NCBI GenBank assembly: GCA_009760855.2
Contig: WPIO01000300.1
Location: forward strand, 1 to 64,000
Direction of reading: 5' to 3'
Origin: Cristatella mucedo
Taxonomy: Eukaryota; Bryozoa; Phylactolaemata; Cristatellidae
Length of the DNA stretch: 64,000 nt
The position numbers and the translations under genes were made by a program. This document shows positions 22,959 to 33,110 of the stretch, one piece after another; positions within the stretch are counted from its first letter, which is position 1, and each line of letters starts with the position of its first letter. The notes beneath the pieces were generated by a model. It made no database searches. It was not told the DNA's origin and worked only from the letters and a program-made list of their open reading frames with translations.

Positions 22959-22998
22959 AAAGCGCCCTCCGAGAACTTAATCTCTTTCTAGGCGCTTT
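22959..22998 (-). promoter_or_regulatory. LINE-B 3'-terminal stem-loop
   Basis: The complementary arms AAAGCGCC (22959-22966) and GGCGCTTT (22991-22998) enclose an inner GAGA/TCTC pairing. This hairpin sits just before the ATT tail and is present in nearly every LINE-B copy here, including very short ones. In stringent LINEs such a hairpin is bound by the element's RT; that role is inferred here. Confidence 0.6.
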
Positions 22999-23163
22999 AC
23001 ATTTACTGCAAAGTGATACGCAATAGAATAGTAAGTAAAATCATGCTTGAAAAACAAACAAAATGAACAATATGGTTAGGGGTGACATGCACAGGGTCAG
23101 CATGCAAATGTGGTTAGTGGCAGCATGCGAGGTGTCAGCAGGCACAAGCACATCGAAGACGAA

Positions 23164-25362
23164 TCACAGGGGCCCACTAAATGCTGTCCTAAATAGGTGT
23201 ATTTTTAAGTTTCTTTTAAATGTGGTCAGGTCATGGGATGTTCTGACGCAGGTCGGGAGGGAGTTCCAGGCTGTGGGAGCATACGAGCTAAATGCACGGT
23301 CTCCAAAGGATTTAAGGTTTTTACGAGGTATTTCTAGACTGTTGGATTCCGAAAAGCTGGTGGTATGATGCTTGGCCTGATGGGGTAGTATATCTGAAAG
23401 ATAGGCTGGAGCCATAGAATGAAGAGACCTAAAAGTGAACGGCAAAACCTTGAAGTCAATCCGTTGCTTGACTGGTAACCAGTGCAGGTCGGCGAGAAGT
23501 GGAGTAATGTGGCAACAGCGACGCTCACGACAGACAAGCCTAGCTGCAGAGTTTTGCACCAGCTGCAACCGCCTGATCGCACATGCTGGTAGGCCAGTAA
23601 GCAGTGAGTTGCAGAAGTCGAGACGAGATGTCACGAATGCATGGACCAACTTGGACGTGGTATCCTTATCTAAACAAGCCCTAATTTTAGCAATGTTATG
23701 AAGCTGAAAATAGGCTGATTTGACTGTGGAGCTGATGTGGTCGTCTAACGAGAGGTCGCTTTGGAATATGACACCTAGATTTCGAGCTGATGCAACTGGA
23801 GATATGCTGGCAGAGCCAATATTGAAAGTCAGCCTTTCCAATTTCTGAATAGCACTAGGTTTGCCCATAACTAGTAAGTTAGTTTTATCATCGTTTAGTT
23901 TTAGAAAATGTGCTGCCATCCATGATCGGATGTCATCAATGCATGCAGCAAGTGAGTTGAGAGAATTTGAGGTGCTCAAAGGCTGGGAGGGATCAAAGCA
24001 AAGGTACAACTGAGTGTCATCCACATAGAAGTGAAAGCCTATATTGTGCTTGGCAATCACACCAGCAAGAGGGAGAGTATAAACAGTGAAAAGGACCAGA
24101 CCTAGCACAGAGCCCTGAGATACTCCATATTTTATAGGTACTTCAGATGATCTTTGTCCATTCACGTCAACACTCTGGAGTCTCCCACTGAGATAGGACC
24201 TGAACCACTGCAGAGCAGTGCCAGTGATGCCCAGGCGAGATGAGAGGCGCTCTAGAAGTACTTTGTGATCGATGGTATCAAAAGCTGCCGAAAGATCGAG
24301 CAAAACAAGAAGAGACACTCTACCCATGTCTGCATTCCGAAGTAGGTCGTTGTATACCCGAAGCAATGCTGACTCTGTGGAGTGATTAGCTCTAAAGCCA
24401 GACTGGAACTTACTGGCAAGGTGTGAGGTTTCGATATACGAGTTCAGCTGGTCTGCCACGACCCGTTCCAGTGTCTTTGATAGGAATGGTAGAAGGAAGA
24501 CTGGGTGGTAATTGCTTAAGTTCTCTTGGCCTAGTGTAGCTTTCTTGAGAAGTGGCCTGACTACAGCTTTTTTTAAAGGTGCTGAGAACTGACCTGAGGC
24601 TAATGACATATTAATGATGTTGGTTATGCATGGCAGCAGCAGATCAATGCATCGTAGGAGCAGGACAGTGGGAAGAGGGTCCAGTGGACTTGTTGTCTTC
24701 TTTGATTGAGATACGAGCTTTAGGACTACATCACTAGTGACCTGTTTAAATGCAGACATTGAGGTGCAGCCAGGAACCGAGGAACAGCATTCTAGTAGGA
24801 AGGTTGTAATCGCAGGGATGGATTCCCTGATTTTGTCTATCTTCTCTACAAAGAATCGAGAGAAGCGATCGGCTAGATCATCACAAGGATCATCAGGTAA
24901 GGAGCTAACCTGGGAACGGTTGAGGAGATGGTTTATTGTCGACATCAGCATTTTTGGATTGTGCATCTGTGATTCAACAATGTTTCTATAGAAGCTAGAC
25001 TTAACCTTTGCTAGGATCGATTGGTACGACCTACAGTAGTCTTCATATGCCTGTCGATGGACAGTTAGTCCGGATCTTTTGTATGCCTTTTCATGCTTTC
25101 GTTTAGTAGACTTGGCTAGTTTAATGTCTGTGGTAAACCATAGGCCGTCTGGGCAGGGGCGCACGGTGCGCTTTGTCAAAGGTGCAAACTCGTCGACCGT
25201 GTCAGCTAGTGTCGTGTTGTAGCAATCTACCAGTGATGACAGATCGGAGGGAGGACTGAGCAGCAAAGATGAAGCAGATATGCTCGCACGGACAGCATCG
25301 ATGTCAAGGGTCTTGAGGTTTCGCGATTCACAGGTTATGTTAGAGGAGATGTGGGCACACAC
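23164..25362 (-). CDS. LINE-B reverse transcriptase (L2/CR1-like)
   Basis: This is a 732-residue open frame. It holds the linker after the endonuclease (~1-200), the RT domain (~220-500) and the C-terminal domain (~500-732). Motifs are 'FQSGFRANHSTESALLRV', 'LDLSAAFDTIDH', 'SQGSVLG' (the usual Pro is Ser), 'YVDDTQLYLCF' (catalytic Asp-Asp intact) and 'LKLNDDKTNLLV'. The L2-type C-terminal part follows, including 'FVTSRLDFCNSLL' and 'HWLPVKQRIDFK'. It would copy the element's RNA at the target site. The frame is uninterrupted but separated from the endonuclease by one frameshift, so the copy is probably recent but not autonomous. Confidence 0.92.
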   Translation of the reverse strand: MCAHISSNITCESRNLKTLDIDAVRASISASSLLLSPPSDLSSLVDCYNTTLADTVDEFAPLTKRTVRPCPDGLWFTTDIKLAKSTKRKHEKAYKRSGLTVHRQAYEDYCRSYQSILAKVKSSFYRNIVESQMHNPKMLMSTINHLLNRSQVSSLPDDPCDDLADRFSRFFVEKIDKIRESIPAITTFLLECCSSVPGCTSMSAFKQVTSDVVLKLVSQSKKTTSPLDPLPTVLLLRCIDLLLPCITNIINMSLASGQFSAPLKKAVVRPLLKKATLGQENLSNYHPVFLLPFLSKTLERVVADQLNSYIETSHLASKFQSGFRANHSTESALLRVYNDLLRNADMGRVSLLVLLDLSAAFDTIDHKVLLERLSSRLGITGTALQWFRSYLSGRLQSVDVNGQRSSEVPIKYGVSQGSVLGLVLFTVYTLPLAGVIAKHNIGFHFYVDDTQLYLCFDPSQPLSTSNSLNSLAACIDDIRSWMAAHFLKLNDDKTNLLVMGKPSAIQKLERLTFNIGSASISPVASARNLGVIFQSDLSLDDHISSTVKSAYFQLHNIAKIRACLDKDTTSKLVHAFVTSRLDFCNSLLTGLPACAIRRLQLVQNSAARLVCRERRCCHITPLLADLHWLPVKQRIDFKVLPFTFRSLHSMAPAYLSDILPHQAKHHTTSFSESNSLEIPRKNLKSFGDRAFSSYAPTAWNSLPTCVRTSHDLTTFKRNLKIHLFRTAFSGPL

Positions 25363-26030
25363 TGTAGATTGAATGAGATCAGCATGTGGTCAGATAAGCA
25401 GGATTTGGTGATAACTGGTGATGACAAAGTGCAGTTATATGAGAAAATGTGGTCGAGTGTGTGACCTTTGATGTGGGTAGGGCCATGCACATGAGTCACA
25501 AGAGATAATGAGTCTGTCAATGTACGAAATTCGGTGCTGAAAGCGTCAGATAAGTTATCAAAGTGAACGTTGAAATCACCCATAACGAGGAAGGATCGAT
25601 TTCTTGCACACAGAATCGAAATGAGATCGGAGAAATCTGAGATAAAGGAGGATTTGGTACCTGGTGGGCGATAGACTACTGCCACTATCGGCAGCTTGTT
25701 TTCGGGTGAGACCAGGACAATTGATTCAAAAGACTGCTTCGAGGGTACCGCAAATGGCTTGAAGTTGAATTTCGAGCACACGATTATAGCAACTCCACCT
25801 CCAGTTTTTATTGATCTAGGGGTGTGAAAGAACGAGAAACCAGATGGAGTAGCGTCTTTAATTGTCGGGCAGTTAATCGATTTTAGCCAAGTTTCAGTTA
25901 GGGCGAGCAGGTCGATACCATTTTCGGAAATAAGGTCGTTTATTACTAGAGGTTTACTGCACATTGAGCGAGGATTCCAAAGGCAAGCGTTAAGTCTGGC
26001 CCATTGGATTACAACAGTCCTGATGACCAA
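25335..26030 (-). pseudogene. LINE-B APE-type endonuclease part
   Basis: The frame of 231 residues encodes the N-terminal endonuclease of the LINE-B polyprotein, which nicks DNA at the insertion site. Motifs in order are 'WNPRS' (Asn), 'LTETW' (catalytic Glu), 'VVYRPPGTK', 'GDFNVHFD' (Asp and Asn) and 'SDHMLISF' (Ser-Asp-His); all key residues are present. It ends in a stop because of a frameshift 28 bp inside the start of the following RT frame. In an active element the two would be one ORF. Confidence 0.9.
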
Positions 26031-26300
26031 TAAGTTAGAGATATTTACAGTGACGCATGCGGGGAGCGTGCTTAGCGGTTCGACACAATGCTAGGAATAC
26101 CAAACGAGCAGCCTCTAAGCCGGCGGTTCCGGCCACAGCGGCGGCTACGGGGTGCTTTCCTTTTGTTAATGAGTAGTTCATGAATCTTAGCAACAACATT
26201 AATATCTAGGAATGCATTTGATATACGATGACGAAGCGATAGCAGCTGCTGACAACCATAACTAACAAGTAGGTTACTAGCCGCCGGCGTAGCTAATGAA

Positions 26301-26675
26301 GCTGCCGGCGTGGGAGACCCAGCAGCCCGAAGCGATAAGCGTTTACATGTCCATAGGCAGGTAATTTTTTACGCGCTACGGTCAAAAAACAATCAGAATA
26401 ACTTTAAACAGGTCTTAGCTGTATCGTTTCCGTATACGATGTTCGCAAGAACTTCGGTTTTCGGAAGAATTCTGCAACGAACAAGAATGCACATTAGAGC
26501 GCTCTATGTCAGGAGGCGAGAATGATAATCCTAAAAGAGCAGCCTGAATATATATATAGATAGACGCCCTGGCTAAAACAACACACACACTTGGTCGAAA
26601 TGGTCATAATTATAAATTAAAAAAGAACATTCAGCAATATAAATCTGTTTCGAGTAGCTTTACCATTGCTCCAAA
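26301..26675. other. possible distal LINE-B 5' leader and flank, no gene recognised
   Basis: The first part is GC-richer, like the LINE-B leader, and the open frame at 26310-26525 has no recognised domain. A TATATATAGATAG run lies at about 26549. Confidence 0.3.
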
Positions 26676-26679
26676 GGAA

Positions 26680-26970
26680 GCATTATATAATGTTTAGTGG
26701 CAGAACGGTCAATAGAAGAAATACTATGGTTTGGGTGACATGCCCAGGGTCGACGTACAACTGGGGTTAGTGACAGCACTCAGTAGTGTCAGTTTGTATA
26801 AACCCATAATGGAAGAATCACATGCACCACTAAATTTTTTCGTAAATACGTGCATATTTAGTTTCTTTTTAAATGTGGTCAAGTCGCGAGATTTCGTGAC
26901 GCAGGTTGAAGCAAGTTCCAGTCCATAGGAGCAAACCAACTAAAGGCAAGGTCTCAAAAGGACTTGTGGT
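26680..26970 (-). mobile_element. decayed LINE-B 3' fragment
   Basis: On the minus strand it corresponds to the end of the ORF and the 3' UTR (matching 23060-23310). The 'FKKKLNMHVF' stretch corresponds to the C-terminal 'FKRNLKIHLF' of the RT frame. The terminal hairpin is lost. Confidence 0.7.
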
Positions 26971-27254
26971 TGGCACAAAGTGTATACTAATTTGTTATTC
27001 TAACCCGTTCGGCTCGATTCCTCAGCTCAGTGGTTAGTCACTTAAACTCGGTATGTAACAGGCCAACTGTAACGTCTGGTATTTTGTATAGCTCGCCATT
27101 GAAATTTTGCCTTGGTAAGCAATTTACGTCTAGTCATTCATAACGTATTTACTGATAAGTGTCTTGGACCGTTCGCCATGACTGAGACATTGATGACATA
27201 GATTAACGATCCAACCATAAGCAATGTAATTACTACAGGCTTACCTATATTGAA

Positions 27255-27420
27255 ACCCATCGTTGTCACCTCTAACCATGTTGTTCATGTTGTTTAGCAA
27301 GCGTGATATTACTCGCCATTCAATAGCGTTTCCCTGTGCAGCAAATGTAAATCTCCTACAAAGAGATTGAGTCCTGTTAGGGCGCTTTATCAAGTGCATC
27401 ATTATAGTCATTAAAATAAA
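27255..27420 (+). mobile_element. short LINE-B 3' end
   Basis: It contains 'CACCTCTAACCATGTT', the terminal stem-loop with 'GGGCGCTTTATCAAGTGCA', and a short AT tail. It is strongly 5'-truncated. Confidence 0.75.
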
Positions 27421-27777
27421 ATTATTCTGAAAGACCAGTTTGCACCGAAAGAGTTCGTCGAGTACAACAAAATTCTTTTCTCTGCAAAATGACAGAATCC
27501 GAACTGAAGTGTTCTAGTTTTCCGTCGTTCTGTGGTTTCAAATATCAGTCAATTAGCCTTAAATTAACCCCTAAAAAATATGAAGAAAATTTTTTTGGTA
27601 AATAGCTTCTTGCCTGCTAGAGGTCGGACGTCGAAATGGTAGCTATAGCAGAATCAAAAAGTTTAAACTGGATAGCACTAAGGGTTTTCTCCCCTGCTGC
27701 TCACAGCAAACTTTGGCAAATGCCTATGCAAGGCCCAACTCCTTATTTGCTTCCAGCTCGTATACTTACGTTGGTAT

Positions 27778-28348
27778 GTATAATAATAATAATAATAATA
27801 TTGCACTTGATAAAGCGCCCTCAGAGAACTTAATCTCTTTCTAGGCGCTTTACATTTGCTGCAAAGTGATACGCAATAGAATAGTAAGTAAAATCATGCT
27901 TGAAAAACAAACAAAATGAATAACATGGTTAGGGGTGACATGCACTGGGTCAGCATGCAAATGTGGTTAGTGGCAGCATGAACAGTGTCAGCACGCATAA
28001 GCACATCGAGGACGAATCACAAGGACCCACTAAATGCTGTCCTAAATAGGAATGTTTTTAAGTTTCTTTTAAATGTGGTCAGGTCAGGGGATGTTCTGAT
28101 GCAGGTCGGGAGGGAGTTCCAGGCTGTGGGAGCATACGAGCTAAATGCACGGTCTCCAAAGGATTTAAGGTTTGTACGAGGTATTTCTAGACTGTTGGAT
28201 TCCGAAAAGCGAGTGGTACGATGCTTTGCCTGATGGGGTAGTATCTCTGAAAGATAGGCTGGAGCCATAGAATGAAGAGACCTAAAAGTGAGCGACAAAA
28301 CCTTGAAGTCAATCCGTTGCTTGACTGGTAACCAGTGCAGGTCGGCGA
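27778..28348 (-). mobile_element. 5'-truncated LINE-B, young
   Basis: It is nearly identical to 22930-23495 of the reference copy, with a clean (AAT)n tail at 27780-27802, a stem-loop, a 3' UTR and the last ~100 codons (frame 28017-28397). It ends sharply at about 28348. The low divergence points to fairly recent activity of the family. Confidence 0.88.
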
Positions 28349-28394
28349 ATAAATATATATAACTAAAAATCCAGAAGTAACAGTGGTTTGGCAA

Positions 28395-28580
28395 CAAGAC
28401 AATGGTGAGCCATAATGGCTCACTAGGTTAAGGAGTACGTTTTCATAGCATCGGTCCCGAGTTCGTGGGTTTGATTCCTGAGGTGGGCAATGCTTTATCG
28501 CCACTGCAAGTGATGGTGAAAGCCGTAAAGGCTTTTCTGTCGCTGTACAAAAATAGGCTGTTTATTCAGGTAGGACTTTT
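28395..28580 (+). mobile_element. tRNA-derived SINE
   Basis: It has an A-box-like TGGCTCACTAGG, a B box GGTTTGATTCC at 28468-28478, then a shared body ('TTTATCGCCACTGCAAGTGATGG', in part) and a T-rich end. It matches the copies at 30546 and 32205. It lies next to a LINE-B fragment. Confidence 0.75.
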
Positions 28581-28765
28581 TTGAATTTTTTTGTATAGAC
28601 AATCGTTAGTCATAAGGTATTGCTACCTTATTGTTGTACGATATTTCTCCTCCTTTGGAAGTTTCTCACCCGGTTATTCCCCCCCCCCCGTGGTAGACCC
28701 TAGGACATTTTGCCCTGGAAATTCCAGATGTTGGATATTTCATGAATATATAACTAAGAATACAG

Positions 28766-28890
28766 ATGCACACGCAGACACACAAACACACACACACACT
28801 CATATATATAAATATAAATATGCATATATTTATATTTATATATATATTTATTTATTTATATATATATGTATATATACACACGATCAAGTA
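28766..28890 (+). repeat. AC/AT compound microsatellite
   Basis: CA dinucleotides (about 28770-28798) run into TA/TATT runs to about 28875 and a short ACAC end. Frames across it are artefacts. Confidence 0.85.
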
Positions 28891-28899
28891 AAATTCACG

Positions 28900-29317
28900 T
28901 TCTATTGAAACATAATCAGCTCAGTTTAATTGGAAGGATAATTGGATTGGACAGATGATTTCTAATGAAGCGAGCAGCGGCAGCAGCAGTTGCGCTGCAG
29001 CTGTTGCTGTGGTTGTGGTTGTAGTAGTGTCGGCAAGGCATATAGTTCAGTCCAGCTCAAAGTCGCCCATCGCGCCTTCGTAACCATCCAAGTGTGGGCC
29101 TGCTACGGCGTACCTCACGTTCCTGCAGATGAGTGTGAAGATTGAGAGGTCGACTGAATATAACTCGATCCCGAATGATCGGGTTACGCCATAGTACGCA
29201 CCAATTAATTAAAGCCTGGAGTACGAGCAAAGACGGATTTAGGCTCCGGAAGTGCAGCCCACCATGAACAATAAATTCCAAGCCATTAACCATAAAAAAT
29301 ATTAAACACTGAATCCA
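28900..29317. other. no gene recognised
   Basis: It includes a GCAGCAGC-rich patch near 28975-29030. A minus-strand frame (29057-29293) has no recognised domain. Confidence 0.35.
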
Positions 29318-29735
29318 TACCCTAAACCCTAAACCTATATCCTAAACCCTGAACTCTAAACCCTCAACCCTAAACCTTAAACTCTAAAATTCCCAAACTC
29401 CAAAACTCCAAAACTCTAAAACTCTAAGATTCTTAAATTCTAAAACTCTAAAACCCTGAAACCGTAAAACCACAAAACCCTAAAACCCGAAAACCTTAAA
29501 ACCTTACAACACTAAAACCCTAATATCCTAAAACCCTCCAACCTTAAAACCCTACAACCTTTAAACCGTAAAACAGTAAAACCGTATACCGTAAAATCGT
29601 AAAATCCTAAATCCCTAAAACCCTAAATCCCACAACCCTGAATTCCTAAACACTAAACCCTTCATCATAAAACACTAGAAGCTAAACTCTACACAATGAA
29701 ACCCTGCACACCAAACCCTAAATCCTAAACCCGTG
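29318..29735 (+). repeat. degenerate telomere-like array (CCCTAAA/CCCTAAAA)
   Basis: About 410 bp consist of imperfect 7- and 8-bp units of the CCCTAAA and ACCCTAAA type. They are clearest at both ends and degenerate in the middle (CTCTAAAA, CCGTAAAA). The unit is longer than the CCCTAA hexamer usual for animals. Confidence 0.85.
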
Positions 29736-29747
29736 CCATATGCCCCG

Positions 29748-29815
29748 ATGGGAAATGTCCTGCCCCAGGTTGGAATTGTCCAGGAGGAAACGTCCAGGGG
29801 GGAATGTCCGTACCT
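29748..29815 (+). repeat. short cluster of GGAAATGTCC-like units
   Basis: Four imperfect units (GGGAAATGTCC, GGAATTGTCC, GGAAACGTCC, GGGAATGTCC) are separated by CAGGG-type spacers, next to the telomere-like array. A similar but inverted motif set, with CCCCCC and 'GGACATTTTGCCC', lies at 28680-28735. The two might be the ends of one element. Confidence 0.45.
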
Positions 29816-30199
29816 AATAAGTTACTGCTGATGGCGCCCCATTAACTAAGGAGTCCATTATTAACGCACCCAATTATTCTGGGACTGCTGATCGGGTTCC
29901 AGTAGCAGCTCTAACCAACGAGGCATCGGCCGCGTGTGTGCCTTCGTCCAGCGACGAGTCAGTCACGTCAGTCTGTCCGGCAAGTCAGTTCAAATTCCCA
30001 TTAATCCTGTTTAAACTTCAAATGTTTTACCATTGTGGGTCAGAGACTAGATCTCACGGGTCTCGGGTCTGACAGGCGGCCTTCACTATGGCAAACATGC
30101 CTACTATCGTGGTAACTATCTTTTAATTCAATGTAAACAATTTTACACTTGACGTCTTTTTAAAGGTGTTTGTACGACGCACGGCTTTGTATTGTTTCC
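29816..30199. other. no gene recognised
   Basis: This is unique-looking DNA between the telomere-like array and a LINE-A relic. I see nothing coding. Confidence 0.35.
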
Positions 30200-30890
30200 A
30201 AGTAATTTAATATAACTCCGTCTGTGACTCCACAAATCCACAAAAGCTAGCTAGGTGTGTCCACGAGTTTGTTAGAACCTATTTAGGGATATATTGGCTT
30301 TCAGTACTCATTCGGTAGCCGACAAACTTCATCTCAAGCAATGAAGAGAAAGTGGGAAGAAAGAATAGCAGGGTCAGGAGACCAGTTGAGGATGTAATTA
30401 TTGTGGCCGTAGCAACTCCGGACCGCTGGAACTAATGAACCATACTCGGTTGCAGGAGAGTAGTGGTCGTTGTGTAAGAATCGCAGAAGTGAGTTCTACA
30501 GTCTTGGACCTGAAGAAATAAAAATTCTGTCGCCGACTCTCATTATACCATGATGCCACACTAGGTAAGGCGTTTGCTTGCACGATCTCGGTCCCGAGGT
30601 CATGGGTTCGATTCCTGAGGTGGGCTATTCTTTATCACCACTGCAAGCGGTGATGATAGCCGTTAAGGCTCGTCCGTTGCTATACAAATAGAGGCTGTTT
30701 AATAAGCTAGAATTTTTTTAAACAGAGGGACGGAACAGGTAAACAATCGTCCATACAGGACCCGAGGGCACGAGGTGGACGAAACTGGTGCAGCAGTTCA
30801 GCTAGGTATGGAGGTGCCAAGCCGTGGCTACAATAGTTCGTAATATAGCTTCTATGCCGTTCATGACCAAGCTGAACCTCACGACCGATT
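30200..30890 (-). mobile_element. LINE-A 3' relic, split by a SINE
   Basis: On the minus strand, 30716-30890 encodes 'YLAELLHQFRPPRALGSC', matching the LINE-A C-terminal region at 14680-14745, and 30200-30545 matches its 3' end. A SINE lies between. The copy is decayed and non-functional. Confidence 0.75.
30546..30715 (+). mobile_element. tRNA-derived SINE inside LINE-A
   Basis: This is the best preserved SINE copy. It has an A-box-like region at 30553-30570, a canonical B box GGTTCGATTCC at 30605-30615, the body and a T-rich end. It interrupts the LINE-A relic between two adjacent segments. Confidence 0.8.
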
Positions 30891-32200
30891 GACATGCCCC
30901 CACATCTTACCTATTCTGTCGTCTAATATATTTTCTATAGTAGTGATCCAATCACAATGTAATTTATAATTTTCGCACCTACATATTATCCCATCCGTCT
31001 CGCCTGCACGTCGGTCCTTCGTATATTGATCGATTTTCATGACTGGCTTGCTTTTCTTCATTCAACACGTTTTGCCATAATGCTGCCCCGGTGTCGCCAA
31101 CACGTCACATACGTGATAGTAATTACCTCAACGACGTGAAGCTAGTGGTATATGGTCCTCGGTATGTGCTTCCAAGTTGTAATTTAGTCAAACAAGTGAG
31201 TAGGACTTTTGCATTGATCGTGTGCTCGCTTGTAGTCACCGGTTGCCTTTAAAGGTGCTGTCAAAAGATTTTCTTCCTAACGGCTGAATTATACAGCCTA
31301 GCCAATTGGCAATTCAGGGCCGTGAAATCCAGAGTATATGCTTGAGTTGAGGACTTGTACAGGAGCCCGGGTTGGCATGAAAATGTGCGTCGTACGTGCA
31401 TCTTAAAATGCCTACAACGTCCATGGACTTGGATGTTGAGACGTGCAATAATCCTTGACATTTCAAATGTTTTTGTTTCACTCGGGGTTGATACGGCTCA
31501 TGTACGCCTCAACGCCTGCATATTTTGAGTGAATTTGAACCCCTTTACAGTGCTTGGTGTAATGTCAGTTTAGCAACATGAAAAAGGTAACTTGTGTTTA
31601 AACCCCACGAAAAGCATTACCCACACAGATACTGGCCACATGTCAGAGGTCACCACGACAGCTTTGGTTAAATCAAAAGATAGATAATGTTGCTCTTGAT
31701 GTTGCCGCCGATTTGCATGCAGATTGCACGCTCGTTTTGTATTTAAGAATTTTTCAAATCATGTGCTGTTTGAAAAAGAAAAACATATAGTGGTGAGGGT
31801 AAACTTCTAAGTAAAATGGCTTACAAAAGAATTTTATTTACCATAATCCGTTTATCTTTCAACCACCAATACTTGGAGTTGCTTTTACAGCTAATTTGTC
31901 TTTTAGTTGGCAACATTCCAACACAAAAAATTGTCATGCCAAAAACGGATCTTCCCATTTATTCATCCTTTTACTATAACTAGTTGAAACGCAAATTTCT
32001 ATAACTTATCCGATCCCTTGAGTGCGTAATTCTGTAAACTTACTAACCATTCTTTGGTGAGCTAGAAAATTCTGACCTAATGGTAAGAAGCTCGGCAAGT
32101 TTTTTCCTAGAAATGCACGGTCTCCTATCTAATAACTACCAAAGTATGCTTGTGTTCCTATTCAACCAGAACATTATAATAATTTTAAAGAAAAATAGCA
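30891..32200. other. no gene recognised
   Basis: Open frames are short and without motifs. I find no repeats shared with the rest of the window. Confidence 0.35.
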
Positions 32201-32204
32201 GCTT

Positions 32205-32400
32205 AGGAGATATATCCAAGGGATATTTATTGCTCACTAAGTTAGCGATTGCTTTTCACGACCTCGGCGCCGAAGTCGTGGGTTCAAATCATGTGGTGGG
32301 CGATTCTTTATCACTGCTACAAGTTGTGGTGACAGCCGTCAAGGCTCTTCTGTCGCTATACAAAAAGAGGCTTCCAAATTAGCCTGTATTTATTTATTCA
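32205..32400 (+). mobile_element. tRNA-derived SINE
   Basis: It has a B-box-like GGTTCAAATCA at 32281-32291, then 'TTCTTTATCACTGCTACAAG' and the SINE body. It adjoins a LINE-A relic. Confidence 0.7.
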
Positions 32401-32404
32401 TTTA

Positions 32405-33110
32405 TAGCCTGTATCTGCATCTGCAGTGGCCTTGTTGCTTGTTAAGGTAGCCTTGCCAGAAGAAATTTGCAAAACCAGGCCGAAACAGATGTCAGGAGCT
32501 AGTTAGTTACTTTGCAAGCCATCATGGAATACAGCTACTTGTCTTAGATAGGTATTTGAAGCAACGGAAAGCTCCAGAAGCTGTTTCTGAATGAAGCTTT
32601 TAAAATTTAAAAAGCTGTCGAAAACCACGCCTACATTTCGAGTATGTGGTTATGATCGCACCACAGCATTAGCTGTTAGAACATTAGGGTGTCCTGTGAG
32701 TGTCAATTCACTTACACCGTCATTTAGTTTTAAGAAATTTTCTGATATCTATTACCATGTTTCGGCAAGGCAAGCATTCAGTTTATCAGTTGCTGCCTCG
32801 AATTCGGATGGTTTGAATGAAAACTAAAGCTGAGTATCGCCAGCATAAAAGTGATATCATATTCAAGTGGCCTTAATCAATTCTCCCAGATGTTGAGTAT
32901 ACACGAAGAACAGCAAGGTACCGAGGAGATGCCCATGTGGGACTCCACACGTGACCGATCTCGTGGGTAAGACCAGACCCCCACACGACACCCATTAAAC
33001 AAGATTGGACGAATAGGATTTAACCACGCAAGGGCCTTGGCAGCTTTAATCATAATTGCTAATCACAATACAATAGCAGAACTGTCTGTATTTACTCCGT
33101 GAGTTTTAAA
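32405..33110 (-). mobile_element. diverged LINE-A-like RT relic
   Basis: The reverse complement of 32405-32570 matches LINE-A at 14360-14500. Bases 32600-33060 match parts of the RT core, including the 'GGTCACGTGTGGAGTCCCACA' region at 32935, which corresponds to the PQG motif. It is an older subfamily. Confidence 0.6.

Larger units (their letters stand above)
22926..26300 (-). mobile_element. LINE-B, near-complete copy
   Basis: On the minus strand it has a GC-richer 5' leader (about 26040-26300 or further; the exact 5' end is not determinable), an endonuclease frame (26030-25335), an RT frame (25362-23164), a 3' UTR, a terminal stem-loop (22959-22998) and an (ATT)n-type tail (22926-22950). 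Apart from one frameshift at about 25340-25360 and a few residue changes it looks recent. It is the reference for the LINE-B relics. Confidence 0.92.

Noticed and set aside
26995-27060. tRNA-like A box (CAGCTCAGTGGTTAG)
   Set aside because: No matching B box at the right distance and no cloverleaf; probably chance.
30546-30620. Genuine tRNA gene
   Set aside because: The B box is good, but the acceptor stem does not close and the same body follows in several copies, so it is a SINE.
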